A stretch of DNA of 64,000 nucleotides, taken from NCBI RefSeq assembly GCF_050947335.1, contig NW_027473339.1, positions 372,001 to 436,000 on the forward strand. The letters are read 5' to 3'. Below the pieces are notes generated by a model. That model saw only the letters and a list, made by a program, of their open reading frames with translations, did not search any database and was not told the DNA's origin. This document shows positions 1 through 12,318 of this stretch, piece after piece; within the stretch, counting starts at the first letter, position 1; every line of letters begins with the position of its first letter. The stretch comes from Megachile rotundata (taxonomy: Eukaryota > Arthropoda > Insecta > Hymenoptera > Megachilidae). The position numbers and the translations under genes are program-made.

Positions 1-2120
1 TGTGTGATTGTGTGGTTGTGGTTGTGTGATTGTGATTGTGTGACTGTGATTGTGTGATTGTGATAGTGGGATTGTGATTGCGATTGTGTGATTGTGACTG
101 TGTGGTCGTGATTGTGTGATCGTGATTGTGGGATTGTGACTGTGTGATTGTGTGGTTGTGGTTGTGTGATCGTGATTGTGTGATTGTGATTGTGTGATCG
201 TGATTGTGTGATCGTGATTGTGTGATCGTGATCGTGTGATCGTGATAGTGTGATCGTGATTGTGTGATCGTGATTGTGTGGTCGTGATTGTGTGGTCGTG
301 ATTGTGTGAATGTGATTGTGTTATTGTGATTGTGTGATGGTGATTGTGTGATTGTGATTGTGTGATCGTGATTGTGTGATAGTGATTGTGTGATCGTGAT
401 TGTGTGATCGTGATTGTGTGATCGTGATAGTGTGATCGTGATTGTGTGATCGTGATTGTGTGGTCGTGATTGTGTGGTCGTGATTGTGTGATTGTGATTG
501 TGTGATCGTGATTGTGGGATCGTGACTGTGGGATGGCGATTGTGTGATTATGATTGTGTGATTGTGATTGTGTGATTGTGATTGTGTGATAGTGATTGTG
601 TGGTTGTGATTGTGTGATTGTGGTTGTATGATTGTGATTGTGTGATTGCGATTGTGTGATCGTGACTGTGCGGTCGTGATTGTGTGATCGTGATTGTGGG
701 ATTGTGACTGTGGGATTGTGTGGTTGTGGTTGTGTGATCGTGATTGTGTGATCGTGATTGTGTGATCGTGATTGTGTGATCGTGATTGGGTGATCGTGAT
801 TGGGTGATCGTGATTGTGGGATTGTGACTGTGCGATTGTGTGATTGTGATTGTGTGACTGTGATTGTGTGATCGTGATTGTGTGATCGTGATAGTGTGAT
901 CGTGATTGTGTGATCGTGATTGTGTGGTCGTGATTGTGTGGTCGTGATTGTGTGAATGTGATTGTGTGATTGTGATTGTGTGATGGTGATTGTGTGATTG
1001 TGATTGTGTGATCGTGATTGTGTGATCGTGATTGTGTGATCGTGATTGTGCGATCGTGATTGTGTGATCGTGATAGTGTGATCGCGATTGTGTGATTGCG
1101 ACTGTGTGGTCGTGATTGTGTGATCGTGATTGTGTGATCGTGATTGTGTGATCGTGATTGTGCGATCGCGATTGTGCGATCGCGATTGTGTGATCGCGAT
1201 TGTGCGATCGCGATTGTGTGATCGCGATTGTGTGATCGCGATTGTGTGATCGCGATTGTGTGATTGTGTGATTGTGATTGTGTGACTGTGATTGTGTGAT
1301 TGTGATTGTGGGATTGTGATTGTGTGATTGTGATTGTGTGATCGTGACTGTGATTGTGTGATTGTGATTGCGATTGTGATTGTGATTGCGGTTGTAATTG
1401 TGATTGTGATTGTGAATCTGATTGTGATTGTGATAGTGATCGTGATTGTGATTGTGATTGTGATTGTGATTGTGATTGTGATTGTGATTGTGATTGTGAT
1501 TGTGATTGTGATTGTGTGACTGTGTGATTGTGATTGTGTGACTGTGATTGTGTGATCGTGATAGTGTGATCGTGATAGTGTGATCGTGATTGTGTGATCG
1601 TGATTGTGTGGTCGTGATTGTGTGGTCGTGATTGTGTGGTCGTGATTGTGTGATCGTGATTGTGTGATCGTGATTGTGATTGTGTGACTGTGATTGTGTG
1701 ACTGTGATTGTGGGATTGAGATTGTGTGATTGTGATTGTGTGATCGTGACTGTGATTGTGTGATTGTGATTGTGTGACTGTGTGATTGTGATTGTGATTG
1801 TGTGACTGTGATTGTGTGATCGTGATAGTGTGATCGTGATCGTGTGATTGTGATCGTGTGATTGTGATCGTGTGATTGCGATCGTGTGGTTGTGATCGTG
1901 TGATTGCAATCGTGTGATTGCGATCGTGTGATTGCGATCGTGTGATTGCGATTGTGTGATTGTGATTGTGGGATTGTGATTGTGTGATTGTAATTGTGTG
2001 ATCGTGACTGTGATTGTGTGATTGTGATTGTGATTGTGATTGTGATTGTGATTGTGTGACTGTGTGATTGTGATTGTGTGACTGTAATTGTGTGTTCGTG
2101 ATAGTGTGATCGTGATGGTG
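1..2120. repeat. Higher-order copy A, left of AT-rich insert 1
   Basis: Position 1 aligns with position 4738 (offset 4,737, still held at 548 versus 5285) and, further on, with about 10,955 (548 versus 11502). The block is thus an older or parallel copy of the segment that ends at inserts 2 and 3. It holds mixed TGTGATCGTG units, a CGCG-rich patch near 1150-1260 and a hexamer tract at 1351-1517. Relative to the copy at 4.7-6.67 kb it has 184 bp more. Relative to the copy at 10.95-13.1 kb it has 32 bp less, which is explained by three hexamers plus one 14-mer. The left end of the block lies outside the window. Confidence 0.85.
1351..1517. repeat. Hexanucleotide tract (TGTGAT)n in copy A
   Basis: Only the 6-mer word is repeated here, with variants TGCGAT, TGTAAT and GAATCTG in the left half. 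From the GATCG marker (C at 1441) to the closing GTGTGAC (GAC at 1518) the pure part is 77 bp. The homologous parts at 5988 and 12409 are 83 and 95 bp, so the three copies differ by whole hexamers. In this tract the plus strand lacks stops in two frames and reads as Cys-Asp or Val-Ile dipeptides. That explains the short plus-strand open frames and is not evidence of coding. Confidence 0.93.
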
Positions 2121-2280
2121 TCCTATAAATAAAAAAATTTTAGAAGAAATTTCATTCAAATAATTTGAAAAATTTTTAAAAATTAATTTTCAAATTTTCC
2201 CCTAAAAATTTTTTAGATGAATTTTGTATGAAAAAAAAAAAATGCACGACAAAAACGTACCTCCCCAAAAATTCATACTA
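2121..2280. other. AT-rich 160-bp insert, copy 1 (candidate non-autonomous mobile element)
   Basis: A sharp switch from G/T-rich array to AT-rich single-copy-like sequence starting TCCTATAAAT and ending ATTCATACTA. It contains a 12-A run and several internal inverted repeats: TTCAAA/TTTGAA at 2155-2169, TTTGAAAA/TTTTCAAA at 2164-2194, and CTAAAAA/TTTTTAG at 2202-2216. It has no open frame of its own. Array copies without the insert, for example around 3151, read GATGGTGTGATCG. The filled site reads GATGGTG, insert, GTGTGATCG, so a 3-bp GTG is duplicated. The outer 10 bases of the two ends match as inverted repeats at only 7 of 10 positions. A small MITE-like element is possible, but trapped flanking DNA is not excluded. 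Confidence 0.9.
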
Positions 2281-2617
2281 GTGTGATCGTGATTGTGTGA
2301 TCGTGACTGTGTGGTCGTGATTGTGTGATCGTGATTGTGGGATTGTGACTGTGTGATTGGGTGGTTGTGGTTGTGTGATTGTGATTGTGTGACTGTGATT
2401 GTGTGATTGTGATTGTGGGATTGTGGTTGCGATTGTGTGATCGCGATTGTGATCGCGATTGTGTGATCGCGATTGTGTGATTGTGTGATCGTGATTGTGG
2501 GATTGTGTGATTGTGATTGTGATTGTGTGATTGTGATTTTGTGATTGTGATTTTGTGATTGTGATTGTGTGATTGTGATTGTGTGATTGTAATTGTGTGA
2601 TTGTGATTGTGTGATCG
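2281..2617. repeat. Array to the right of AT-rich insert 1
   Basis: The first ~200 bp follow the sequence found to the right of inserts 2 and 3, from GTGTGATCGTG through the TGGTTGCGATTG patch and the first CGCG units. After about 2480 it departs from those copies and enters the TTTTGTGAT-bearing patch that opens the 6.7-kb unit. This is a junction between two higher-order blocks. It holds no gene. Confidence 0.75.
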
Positions 2618-4149
2618 TGATTGTGTGGTCGTGATTGTGTGATCGTGATTGTGGGATTGTGACTGTGTGATTGTGTGATTGTGATTGTGTGACTGTGATT
2701 GTGTGATTGTGATTGTGGGATTGAGATTGTGTGATTGTGATTGTGTGATCGTGACTGTGATTGTGTGATTGTGATTGTGTGACTGTGTGATTGTGATTGT
2801 GATTGTGTGACTGTGATTGTGTGATCGTGATAGTGTGATCGTGATCGTGTGATTGTGATCGTGTGATTGTGATCGTGTGATTGCGATCGTGTGATTGTGA
2901 TCGTGTGATTGCAGTCGTGTGATTGCGATCGTGTGATTGCGATCGTGTGATTGCGATTGTGTGATTGTGATTGTGTGATTGTGATTGTGTGATTGTGATT
3001 GTGGGATTGTGATTGTGTGATTGTGATTGTGTGATCGTGACTGTGATTGTGTGATTGTGATTGTGATTGTGATTGTGATTGTGATTGTGTGACTGTGTGA
3101 TTGTGATTGTGTGACTGTGATTGTGTGATCGTGATAGTGTGATCGTGATGGTGTGATCGTGATTGTGTGATCGTGACTGTGTGGTCGTGATTGTGTGATC
3201 GTGATTGTGGGATTGTGACTGTGTGATTGTGTGGTTGTGGTTGTGTGATTGTGATTGTGTGACTGTGATTGTGTGATTGTGATTGTGGGATTGTGATTGC
3301 GATTGTGTGATCGCGATTGTGATCGCGATTGTGTGATTGCGATTGTGTGATCGCGATTGTGTGATCGCGATTGTGTGATCGCGATTGTGTGATCGCGATT
3401 GTGTGATCGCGATTGTGTGATCGTGGTTGTGTGGTCGTGATTGTGTGATCGTGATTGTGGGATTGTGTGATTGTGATTGTGATTGTGTGATTGTGATTTT
3501 GTGATTGTGATTTTGTGATTGTGATTTTGTGATTGTGATTGTGTGATTGTGATTGTGTGATTGTAATTGTGTGATTGTGATTGTGTGATCGTGATTGTGT
3601 GGTCGTGATTGTGTGATCGTGATTGTGGGATTGTGACTGTGTGATTGTGTGATTGTGATTGTGTGACTGTGATTGTGTGATTGTGATTGTGGGATTGAGA
3701 TTGTGTGATTGTGATTGTGTGATCGTGACTGTGATTGTGTGATTGTGATTGTGTGACTGTGTGATTGTGATTGTGATTGTGTGACTGTGATTGTGTGATC
3801 GTTATAGTGTGATCGTGATCGTGTGATTGTGATCGTGTGATTGTGATCGTGTGATTGCGATCGTGTGATTGTGATCGTGTGATTGCAATCGTGTGATTGC
3901 GATCGTGTGATTGCGATCGTGTGATTGCGATTGTGTGATTGTGATTGTGTGATTGTGATTGTGTGATTGTGATTGTGGGATTGTGATTGTGTGATTGTGA
4001 TTGTGTGATCGTGACTGTGATTGTGTGATTGTGATTGTGATTGTGATTGTGATTGTGATTGTGATTGTGATTGTGTGACTGTGTGATTGTGATTGTGTGA
4101 CTGTGATTGTGTGACTGTGATTGTGTGATTGTGATTGTGGGATTGTGAT

Positions 4150-4355
4150 TGCGATTGTGTGATCGCGATTGTGATCGCGATTGTGTGATCGCGATTGTGT
4201 GATCGCGATTGTGTGATCGCGATTGTGTGATCGCGATTGTGTGATCGCGATTGTGTGATCGCGATTGTGTGATCGCGACTGTGTGATCGCGATTGTGTGA
4301 TCGCGATTGTGTGATCGCGATTGTGTGATCGCGATTGTGTGATCGCGATTGAGTG
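4150..4355. repeat. CGCG-type run, unit TGTGATCGCGATTG
   Basis: About 14 nearly uniform units in which the 6-mer word has become CGCGAT. Each unit contains the 8-bp palindrome ATCGCGAT, which includes an NruI site, and two CpG dinucleotides. The counterpart in copy 2 is at 10360-10568 and is one unit longer. Confidence 0.88.
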
Positions 4356-4439
4356 ATTGTGATTATGTGATTGTGATTGTGATTGTGATTGTGATTGTGT
4401 GATTGTGTGATCGTGATTGTGTGATCGTGATTGTGTGAC

Positions 4440-4570
4440 CGTGATTGTGTGACCGTGATTATGTGATCGTGATTGTGTGATTAGGATTCTGTGATCGTGA
4501 TTCTGTAATCGTGATTGTGTGATCGTGATTGTGATCGTGATTTTGTGATCGTGATTGTGTGATGGTGATT
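4440..4570. repeat. ATTAGGATTC landmark cluster
   Basis: A distinctive set of rare variants in fixed order: GTGACCGTG, GATTATG, ATTAGGATTCTG (ATTAGG at 4480), GATTCTGTAATCG, then GATCGTGATTTTG. The same cluster recurs with ATTAGG at 10697, 26059, 33219, 36771, 39845, 42901, 43757, 45835, 48571, 52455, 56373, 57895, 61241 and 63225. It serves as the best phase marker for the higher-order repeats. No known protein-binding site such as a CENP-B box is visible in it. Confidence 0.85.
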
Positions 4571-5897
4571 GTGTGATCGTGATTGTGTGATCGTGATTGT
4601 GTGATCGTGATTGTGTGATTGTGATTGTGTGATTGTGATTGTGTAGTTGTGATTGTGTGATTGTGGTTGGGTGATTGTGATTGTGTGATTGCGATTGTGT
4701 GATCGTGACTGTGTGGTCGTGATTGTGGGATGGTGACTGTGTGATTGTGTGGTTGTGGTTGTGTGATTGTGATTGTGTGACTGTGATTGTGTGATTGTGA
4801 TAGTGGGATTGTGATTGCGATTGTGTGATTGTGACTGTGTGGTCGTGATTGTGTGATCGTGATTGTGGGATTGTGACTGTGTGATTGTGTGGTTGTGGTT
4901 GTGTGATCGTGATTGTGTGATTGTGATTGTGTGATCGTGATTGTGTGATCGTGATTGTGTGATCGTGATCGTGTGATCGTGATAGTGTGATCGTGATTGT
5001 GTGATCGTGATTGTGTGGTCGTGATTGTGTGGTCGTGATTGTGTGAATGTGATTGTGTTATTGTGATTGTGTGATGGTGATTGTGTGATTGTGATTGTGT
5101 GATCGTGATTGTGTGATAGTGATTGTGTGATCGTGATTGTGTGATCGTGATTGTGTGATCGTGATAGTGTGATCGTGATTGTGTGATCGTGATTGTGTGG
5201 TCGTGATTGTGTGGTCGTGATTGTGTGATTGTGATTGTGTGATCGTGATTGTGGGATCGTGACTGTGGGATGGCGATTGTGTGATTATGATTGTGTGATT
5301 GTGATTGTGTGATTGTGATTGTGTGATAGTGATTGTGTGGTTGTGATTGTGTGATTGTGGTTGTATGATTGTGATTGTGTGATTGCGATTGTGTGATCGT
5401 GACTGTGCGGTCGTGATTGTGTGATCGTGATTGTGGGATTGTGACTGTGGGATTGTGTGGTTGTGGTTGTGTGATCGTGATTGTGTGATCGTGATTGTGT
5501 GATCGTGATTGTGTGATCGTGATTGGGTGATCGTGATTGGGTGATCGTGATTGTGGGATTGTGACTGTGCGATTGTGTGATTGTGATTGTGTGACTGTGA
5601 TTGTGTGATCGTGATTGTGTGATCGTGATAGTGTGATCGTGATTGTGTGATCGTGATTGTGTGGTCGTGATTGTGTGGTCGTGATTGTGTGAATGTGATT
5701 GTGTGATTGTGATTGTGTGATGGTGATTGTGTGGTTGTGATTGTGTGATCGTGATTGTGTGATCGTGATTGTGTGATCGTGATTGTGCGATCGTGATTGT
5801 GTGATCGTGATAGTGTGATCGCGATTGTGTGATTGCGACTGTGTGGTCGTGATTGTGTGATCGTGATTGTGTGATCGTGATTGTGTGATCGTGATTG

Positions 5898-6070
5898 TGA
5901 TTGTGTGATTGTGATTGCGATTGTGATTGTGATTGCGGTTGTAATTGTGATTGTGATTGTGAATCTGATTGTGATTGTGATAGTGATCGTGATTGTGATT
6001 GTGATTGTGATTGTGATTGTGATTGTGATTGTGATTGTGATTGTGATTGTGATTGTGATTGTGATTGTGT
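5898..6070. repeat. Hexanucleotide tract (TGTGAT)n in copy 1 of the 6.7-kb unit
   Basis: Homologous to the tracts at 1351 and 12319, with the same interior variants (TGCGGTTGTAATTG, GAATCTG). The pure part measures 83 bp between the GATCG and GTGTGAC markers, one hexamer more than at 1441. The array just to its left lacks the CGCG-rich segment present in the other two copies. Confidence 0.92.
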
Positions 6071-6673
6071 GACTGTGTGATTGTGATTGTGTGACTGTGA
6101 TTGTGTGATCGTGATAGTGTGATCGTGATAGTGTGATCGTGATTGTGTGATCGTGATTGTGTGGTCGTGATTGTGTGGTCGTGATTGTGTGGTCGTGATT
6201 GTGTGATCGTGATTGTGTGATCGTGATTGTGATTGTGTGACTGTGATTGTGTGACTGTGATTGTGGGATTGAGATTGTGTGATTGTGATTGTGTGATCGT
6301 GACTGTGATTGTGTGATTGTGATTGTGTGACTGTGTGATTGTGATTGTGATTGTGTGACTGTGATTGTGTGATCGTGATAGTGTGATCGTGATCGTGTGA
6401 TTGTGATCGTGTGATTGTGATCGTGTGATTGCGATCGTGTGGTTGTGATCGTGTGATTGCAATCGTGTGATTGCGATCGTGTGATTGCGATCGTGTGATT
6501 GCGATTGTGTGATTGTGATTGTGGGATTGTGATTGTGTGATTGTAATTGTGTGATCGTGACTGTGATTGTGTGATTGTGATTGTGATTGTGATTGTGATT
6601 GTGATTGTGTGACTGTGTGATTGTGATTGTGTGACTGTAATTGTGTGTTCGTGATAGTGTGATCGTGATGGTG

Positions 6674-6833
6674 TCCTATAAATAAAAAAATTTTAGAAGA
6701 AATTTCATTCAAATAATTTGAAAAATTTTTAAAAATTAATTTTCAAATTTTCCCCTAAAAATTTTTTAGATGAATTTTGTATGAAAAAAAAAAAATGCAC
6801 GACAAAAACGTACCTCCCCAAAAATTCATACTA
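6674..6833. other. AT-rich 160-bp insert, copy 2 (candidate non-autonomous mobile element)
   Basis: Same length and, by eye, the same sequence as the insert at 2121-2280, including the 12-A run and inverted repeats. The flanks on both sides are also the same as for copies 1 and 3. This indicates that the insert spread by duplication of the array and not by three separate transpositions. Confidence 0.92.
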
Positions 6834-6989
6834 GTGTGATCGTGATTGTGTGATCGTGACTGTGTGGTCGTGATTGTGTGATCGCGATTGTGGGATTGTG
6901 ACTGTGTGATTGGGTGGTTGTGGTTGTGTGATTGTGATTGTGTGACTGTGATTGTGTGATTGTGATTGTGGGATTGTGGTTGCGATTGT

Positions 6990-7357
6990 GTGATCGCGAT
7001 TGTGATCGCGATTGTGTGATCGCGATTGTGTGATCGCGATTGTGTGATCGCGATTGTGTGATCGCGATTGTGTGATCGCGATTGTGTGATCGCGATTGTG
7101 TGATCGCGATTGTGTGATCGCCATTGTGTGATCGAGATTGTGTGATCGCGATTGTGTGATCGCGATTGTGTGATCGCGATTGTGTGATCGCGATTGTGTG
7201 ATCGCGATTGTGTGATCGCGATTGTGTGACCGCGATTGTGTGATCGCGATTGTGTGATCGCCATTGTGTGATCGAGATTGTGTGATCGCGATTGTGTGAT
7301 CGCGATTGTGTGATCGCGATTGTGTGATCGCGATTGTGTGATCGCGATTGAGTGATT
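6990..7357. repeat. Long CGCG-type run with CGCCATTG/CGAGATTG markers
   Basis: About 26 units of TGTGATCGCGATTG. A marker pair, GATCGCCATTG followed by GATCGAGATTG, occurs twice (near 7119 and 7258) about 140 bp apart, which is ten units. This points to an internal duplication of ten units. The same double marker appears in the run at 13428-13767. The CAT in CGCCATTG is an antisense ATG and is why open frames appear to start here. Confidence 0.88.
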
Positions 7358-7593
7358 GTGATTATGTGATTGTGATTGTGATTGTGACTGTGTGATTGTG
7401 TGATCGTGATTGTGTGATCGTGATTGTGTGATCGTGATTGGGTGATCGTGATTGGGTGATCGTGATTGTGGGATTGTGACTGTGCGATTGTGTGATTGCG
7501 ATTGTGTGATTGCGTTTGTGTGATTGCGATTGTGTGATTGCGATTGTGTGATTGCGATTGTGTGATTGCGATTGTTTGATTGCGATTGTTTGA

Positions 7594-7786
7594 TTGTGTG
7601 ATTGTGATTGTGTGATTGTGATTGTGTGATTGTGATTGTGTGATTGTGATTGTGTGATTGTGATTGTGTGATTGTGATTGTGTGATTGTGATTGTGTGAT
7701 TGTGATTGTGTGATTGTGATTGTGTGATTGTGATTGTGTGATTGTGATTGTGTGATTGTGATTGTGTGATTGTGATTGTGTGATTA
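7594..7786. repeat. Pure 14-mer run, unit TGTGATTGTGATTG
   Basis: About 13 uninterrupted units bounded on the left by TGTTTGATTG variants and on the right by GATTATG. The counterpart in copy 2 (13998-14205) is slightly longer, and the one in the third copy (17478-17728) longer still. Confidence 0.85.
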
Positions 7787-10359
7787 TGATTGTGTGATCG
7801 TGATCGTGTGATCGTGATTGGGTGACCGTGATTGGGTGATCGTGATTGGGTGATCGTGATTTGGTGATCGTAATTGGGTGACCGTGATTGTGGGATAGTG
7901 ACTGTGTGATTGTGTGATTGTGATTGTGTGACTGTCATTGTGTGATTGTGATTGTGGGATTGTAATTGTGTGATTGAGATTGTGTGATCGTGACTGTGAT
8001 TGTGTGACTGTGATTGTGATTGTGACAGTGATTGTGATTGTGTGATTGTGATTGTGGGATTGTGATTGCGATTGTGTGATCGTGACTGCGTGGACGTGAT
8101 TGTGTGATCGTGATTGTGGGATTGTGTGGTTGTGGTTGTGTGATTGTGATTGTGTGACTGTGATTGTGTGATTGTGATTGCGATTGTGTGATTGTGACTG
8201 TGTGGTCGTGATTGTGTGATCGTGATTGTGGGATTGTGACTGTGTGATTGTGTGATTGCGATTGTGTGATCGCGATTGTGTGATCGCGATTGTGTGATCG
8301 CGATTGTGTGATCGCGATTGTGTGATGGCGATAGTGTGATCGCGATTGAGTGATTGTGATTATGTGATTGTGATTGTGATTGTGATTGTGTGATTGTGTG
8401 ATCGTGATTGTGTGATAGTGATTGTGTGACCGTGATTTTGTGACCGTGATTATGTGACCGTGATAGTGTGACCGTGATTATGTGATCGTGATTGTGTGAT
8501 CCTGATTGTGTGATTGTGATTGTGTGATTGTGATTGTGTGGTTGTGATTGTGTGATTGTGGTTGTGTGATTGTGATTGTGTGATTGCGATTGTGTGATCG
8601 TGACTGTGTGGTCGTGATTGTGTGATCGTGATTGTGGGATTGTGACTGTGTGATTGTGTGGTTGTGGTTGTGCGTTTGTGATTGTGTGACTGTGATTGTG
8701 TGATTGTGATTGTGGGCCTGTGATTGCGATTGTGTGATTGTGACTGTGTGGTCGTGATTGTGCGATCGTGATTGTGGGATTGTGACTGTGTGGTTGTGTG
8801 ATTGTTTGATTGTGTGATTGCGATTGTGTGATTGCGATTGTGTGATTGCGATTGTGTGATCGTGATTGTGGGATTGTGACTGTGTGATTGTGTGGTTGTG
8901 GTTGTGTGATCGTGATTGTGTGATTGTGATTGTGTGATCGTGATTGTGTGATCGTGATTGTGTGATCGTGATTGTGTGATCGTGATTGTGTGATCGTGAT
9001 AGTGTGATCGTGATTGTGTGATCGCGATTGTGTGATCGCGATTGTGTGATCGCGATTGTGTGATCGCGATTGTGTGATCGTGATTGTGTGGTCGTGCTTG
9101 TGTGGTCGTGATTGTGTGATTGTGATTGTGCGATTGTGATTGTGCGATTGTGATTGTGCGATTGTGATTGTGTGATGGTGATTGTGTGATTGTGATTGTG
9201 TGATCGTGATTGTGTGATCGTGATTCTGTGATGGTGATTGTGTGATGGTGATTGTGTGATCGTGATTGTGTGATCGTGATTGTGTCATCGTGATTGTGTG
9301 GTCGTGATTGTGTGATCGTGATTGTGGGATTGTGACTGTGTGATTGTGTGATTGTGATTGTGTGACTGTGATTGTGTGATTGTGATTGTGGGATTGAGAT
9401 TGTGTGATTGTGATTGTGTGATCGTGACTGTGATTGTGTGATTGTGATTGTGTGACTGTGTGATTGTGATTGTGATTGTGTGACAGTGATTGTGTGATCG
9501 TGATAGTGTGATCGTGATCGTGTGATTGTGATCGTGTGATTGTGATCGTGTGATTGCGATCGTGTGATTGTGATCGTGTGATTGCAGTCGTGTGATTGCG
9601 ATCGTGTGATTGCGATCGTGTGATTGCGATTGTGTGATTGTGATTGTGTGATCGTGATTGTGGGATTGTGTGATTGTGATTGTGATTGTGTGATTGTGAT
9701 TTTGTGATTGTGATTTTGTGATTGTGATTTTGTGATTGTGATTGTGTGATTGTGATTGTGTGATTGTAATTGTGTGATTGTGATTGTGTGATCGTGATTG
9801 TGTGGTCGTGATTGTGTGATCGTGATTGTGGGATTGTGACTGTGTGATTGTGTGATTGTGATTGTGTGACTGTGATTGTGTGATTGTGATTGTGGGATTG
9901 AGATTGTGTGATTGTGATTGTGTGATCGTGACTGTGATTGTGTGATTGTGATTGTGTGACTGTGTGATTGTGATTGTGATTGTGTGACTGTGATTGTGTG
10001 ATCGTTATAGTGTGATCGTGATCGTGTGATTGTGATCGTGTGATTGTGATCGTGTGATTGCGATCGTGTGATTGTGATCGTGTGATTGCAATCGTGTGAT
10101 TGCGATCGTGTGATTGCGATCGTGTGATTGCGATTGTGTGATTGTGATTGTGTGATTGTGATTGTGTGATTGTGATTGTGGGATTGTGATTGTGTGATTG
10201 TGATTGTGTGATCGTGACTGTGATTGTGTGATTGTGATTGTGATTGTGATTGTGATTGTGATTGTGATTGTGATTGTGTGACTGTGTGATTGTGATTGTG
10301 TGACTGTGATTGTGTGACTGTGATTGTGTGATTGTGATTGTGGGATTGTGATTGCGATT

Positions 10360-10568
10360 GTGTGATCGCGATTGTGATCGCGATTGTGTGATCGCGATTG
10401 TGTGATCGCGATTGTGTGATCGCGATTGTGTGATCGCGATTGTGTGATCGCGATTGTGTGATCGCGATTGTGTGATCGCGATTGTGTGATCGCGACTGTG
10501 TGATCGCGATTGTGTGATCGCGATTGTGTGATCGCGATTGTGTGATCGCGATTGTGTGATCGCGATTG
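10360..10568. repeat. CGCG-type run in copy 2
   Basis: About 15 units of TGTGATCGCGATTG, one more than at 4150-4355. That accounts for the change of offset from 6,203 to 6,217 between the two copies. One unit carries CGCGACTG in both copies. Confidence 0.85.
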
Positions 10569-12318
10569 AGTGATTGTGATTATGTGATTGTGATTGTGAT
10601 TGTGATTGTGATTGTGTGATTGTGTGATCGTGATTGTGTGATCGTGATTGTGTGACCGTGATTGTGTGACCGTGATTATGTGATCGTGATTGTGTGATTA
10701 GGATTCTGTGATCGTGATTCTGTAATCGTGATTGTGTGATCGTGATTGTGATCGTGATTTTGTGATCGTGATTGTGTGATGGTGATTGTGTGATCGTGAT
10801 TGTGTGATCGTGATTGTGTGATCGTGATTGTGTGATTGTGATTGTGTGATTGTGATTGTGTAGTTGTGATTGTGTGATTGTGGTTGGGTGATTGTGATTG
10901 TGTGATTGCGATTGTGTGATCGTGACTGTGTGGTCGTGATTGTGGGATGGTGACTGTGTGATTGTGTGGTTGTGGTTGTGTGATTGTGATTGTGTGACTG
11001 TGATTGTGTGATTGTGATAGTGGGATTGTGATTGCGATTGTGTGATTGTGACTGTGTGGTCGTGATTGTGTGATCGTGATTGTGGGATTGTGACTGTGTG
11101 ATTGTGTGGTTGTGGTTGTGTGATCGTGATTGTGTGATTGTGATTGTGTGATCGTGATTGTGTGATCGTGATTGTGTGATCGTGATCGTGTGATCGTGAT
11201 AGTGTGATCGTGATTGTGTGATCGTGATTGTGTGGTCGTGATTGTGTGGTCGTGATTGTGTGAATGTGATTGTGTTATTGTGATTGTGTGATGGTGATTG
11301 TGTGATTGTGATTGTGTGATCGTGATTGTGTGATAGTGATTGTGTGATCGTGATTGTGTGATCGTGATTGTGTGATCGTGATAGTGTGATCGTGATTGTG
11401 TGATCGTGATTGTGTGGTCGTGATTGTGTGGTCGTGATTGTGTGATTGTGATTGTGTGATCGTGATTGTGGGATCGTGACTGTGGGATGGCGATTGTGTG
11501 ATTATGATTGTGTGATTGTGATTGTGTGATTGTGATTGTGTGATAGTGATTGTGTGGTTGTGATTGTGTGATTGTGGTTGTATGATTGTGATTGTGTGAT
11601 TGCGATTGTGTGATCGTGACTGTGCGGTCGTGATTGTGTGATCGTGATTGTGGGATTGTGACTGTGGGATTGTGTGGTTGTGGTTGTGTGATCGTGATTG
11701 TGTGATCGTGATTGTGTGATCGTGATTGTGTGATCGTGATTGGGTGATCGTGATTGGGTGATCGTGATTGTGGGATTGTGACTGTGCGATTGTGTGATTG
11801 TGATTGTGTGACTGTGATTGTGTGATCGTGATTTTGTGATCGTGATAGTGTGATCGTGATTGTGTGATCGTGATTGTGTGGTCGTGATTGTGTGGTCGTG
11901 ATTGTGTGAATGTGATTGTGTGATTGTGATTGTGTGATGGTGATTGTGTGATTGTGATTGTGTGATCGTGATTGTGTGATCGTGATTGTGTGATCGTGAT
12001 TGTGCGATCGTGATTGTGTGATCGTGATAGTGTGATCGCGATTGTGTGATTGCGACTGTGTGGTCGTGATTGTGTGATCGTGATTGTGTGATCGTGATTG
12101 TGTGATCGTGATTGTGTGATCGTGATTGTGCGATCGCGATTGTGCGATCGCGATTGTGTGATCGCGATTGTGCGATCGCGATTGTGTGATCGCGATTGTG
12201 TGATCGCGATTGTGTGATCGCGATTGTGTGATTGTGTGATTGTGATTGTGTGACTGTGATTGTGTGATTGTGATTGTGGGATTGTGATTGTGTGATTGTG
12301 ATTGTGTGATCGTGACTG

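Larger units (their letters stand above)
2618..9290. repeat. 6.67-kb higher-order unit, tandem copy 1
   Basis: This segment is repeated directly downstream. Landmarks align as follows: GCAGTC at 2911 with 9584, GTTATAG at 3801 with 10004, ATTAGG at 4480 with 10697, AT-rich insert at 6674 with 13107, GTGTCATCG (TCAT at 9285) with 15717. Offsets move from 6,673 to 6,203, 6,217 and 6,433, which places the main size differences. Copy 1 carries about 470 bp (near 2975-3445) missing from copy 2, and lacks about 216 bp near 5885 that copy 2 has. Contents in order: TTTTGTGAT patches, CGCG run, ATTAGGATTC cluster, mixed array, hexamer tract, AT-rich insert 2, long CGCG run, pure 14-mer run and mixed array. 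Confidence 0.85.

Noticed and set aside
2121..2280. SINE or processed-transcript insertion, because of the 12-A run
   Set aside because: The A-run is internal and about 40 bp from the right end, no polymerase III box is recognisable, and the apparent target duplication is only 3 bp.
4480..4489. TTAGG in the ATTAGGATTC marker as arthropod-type telomere repeat
   Set aside because: TTAGG occurs once per cluster and never in tandem.
6755..7264. Open frames that start or end in the AT-rich inserts, giving short non-repetitive ends such as MNEISSKIFLFIG
   Set aside because: The non-repetitive part is about 13 to 30 residues from AT-rich DNA without recognisable features, and the rest is the array cycle. 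The insert merely supplies a chance ATG or stop.
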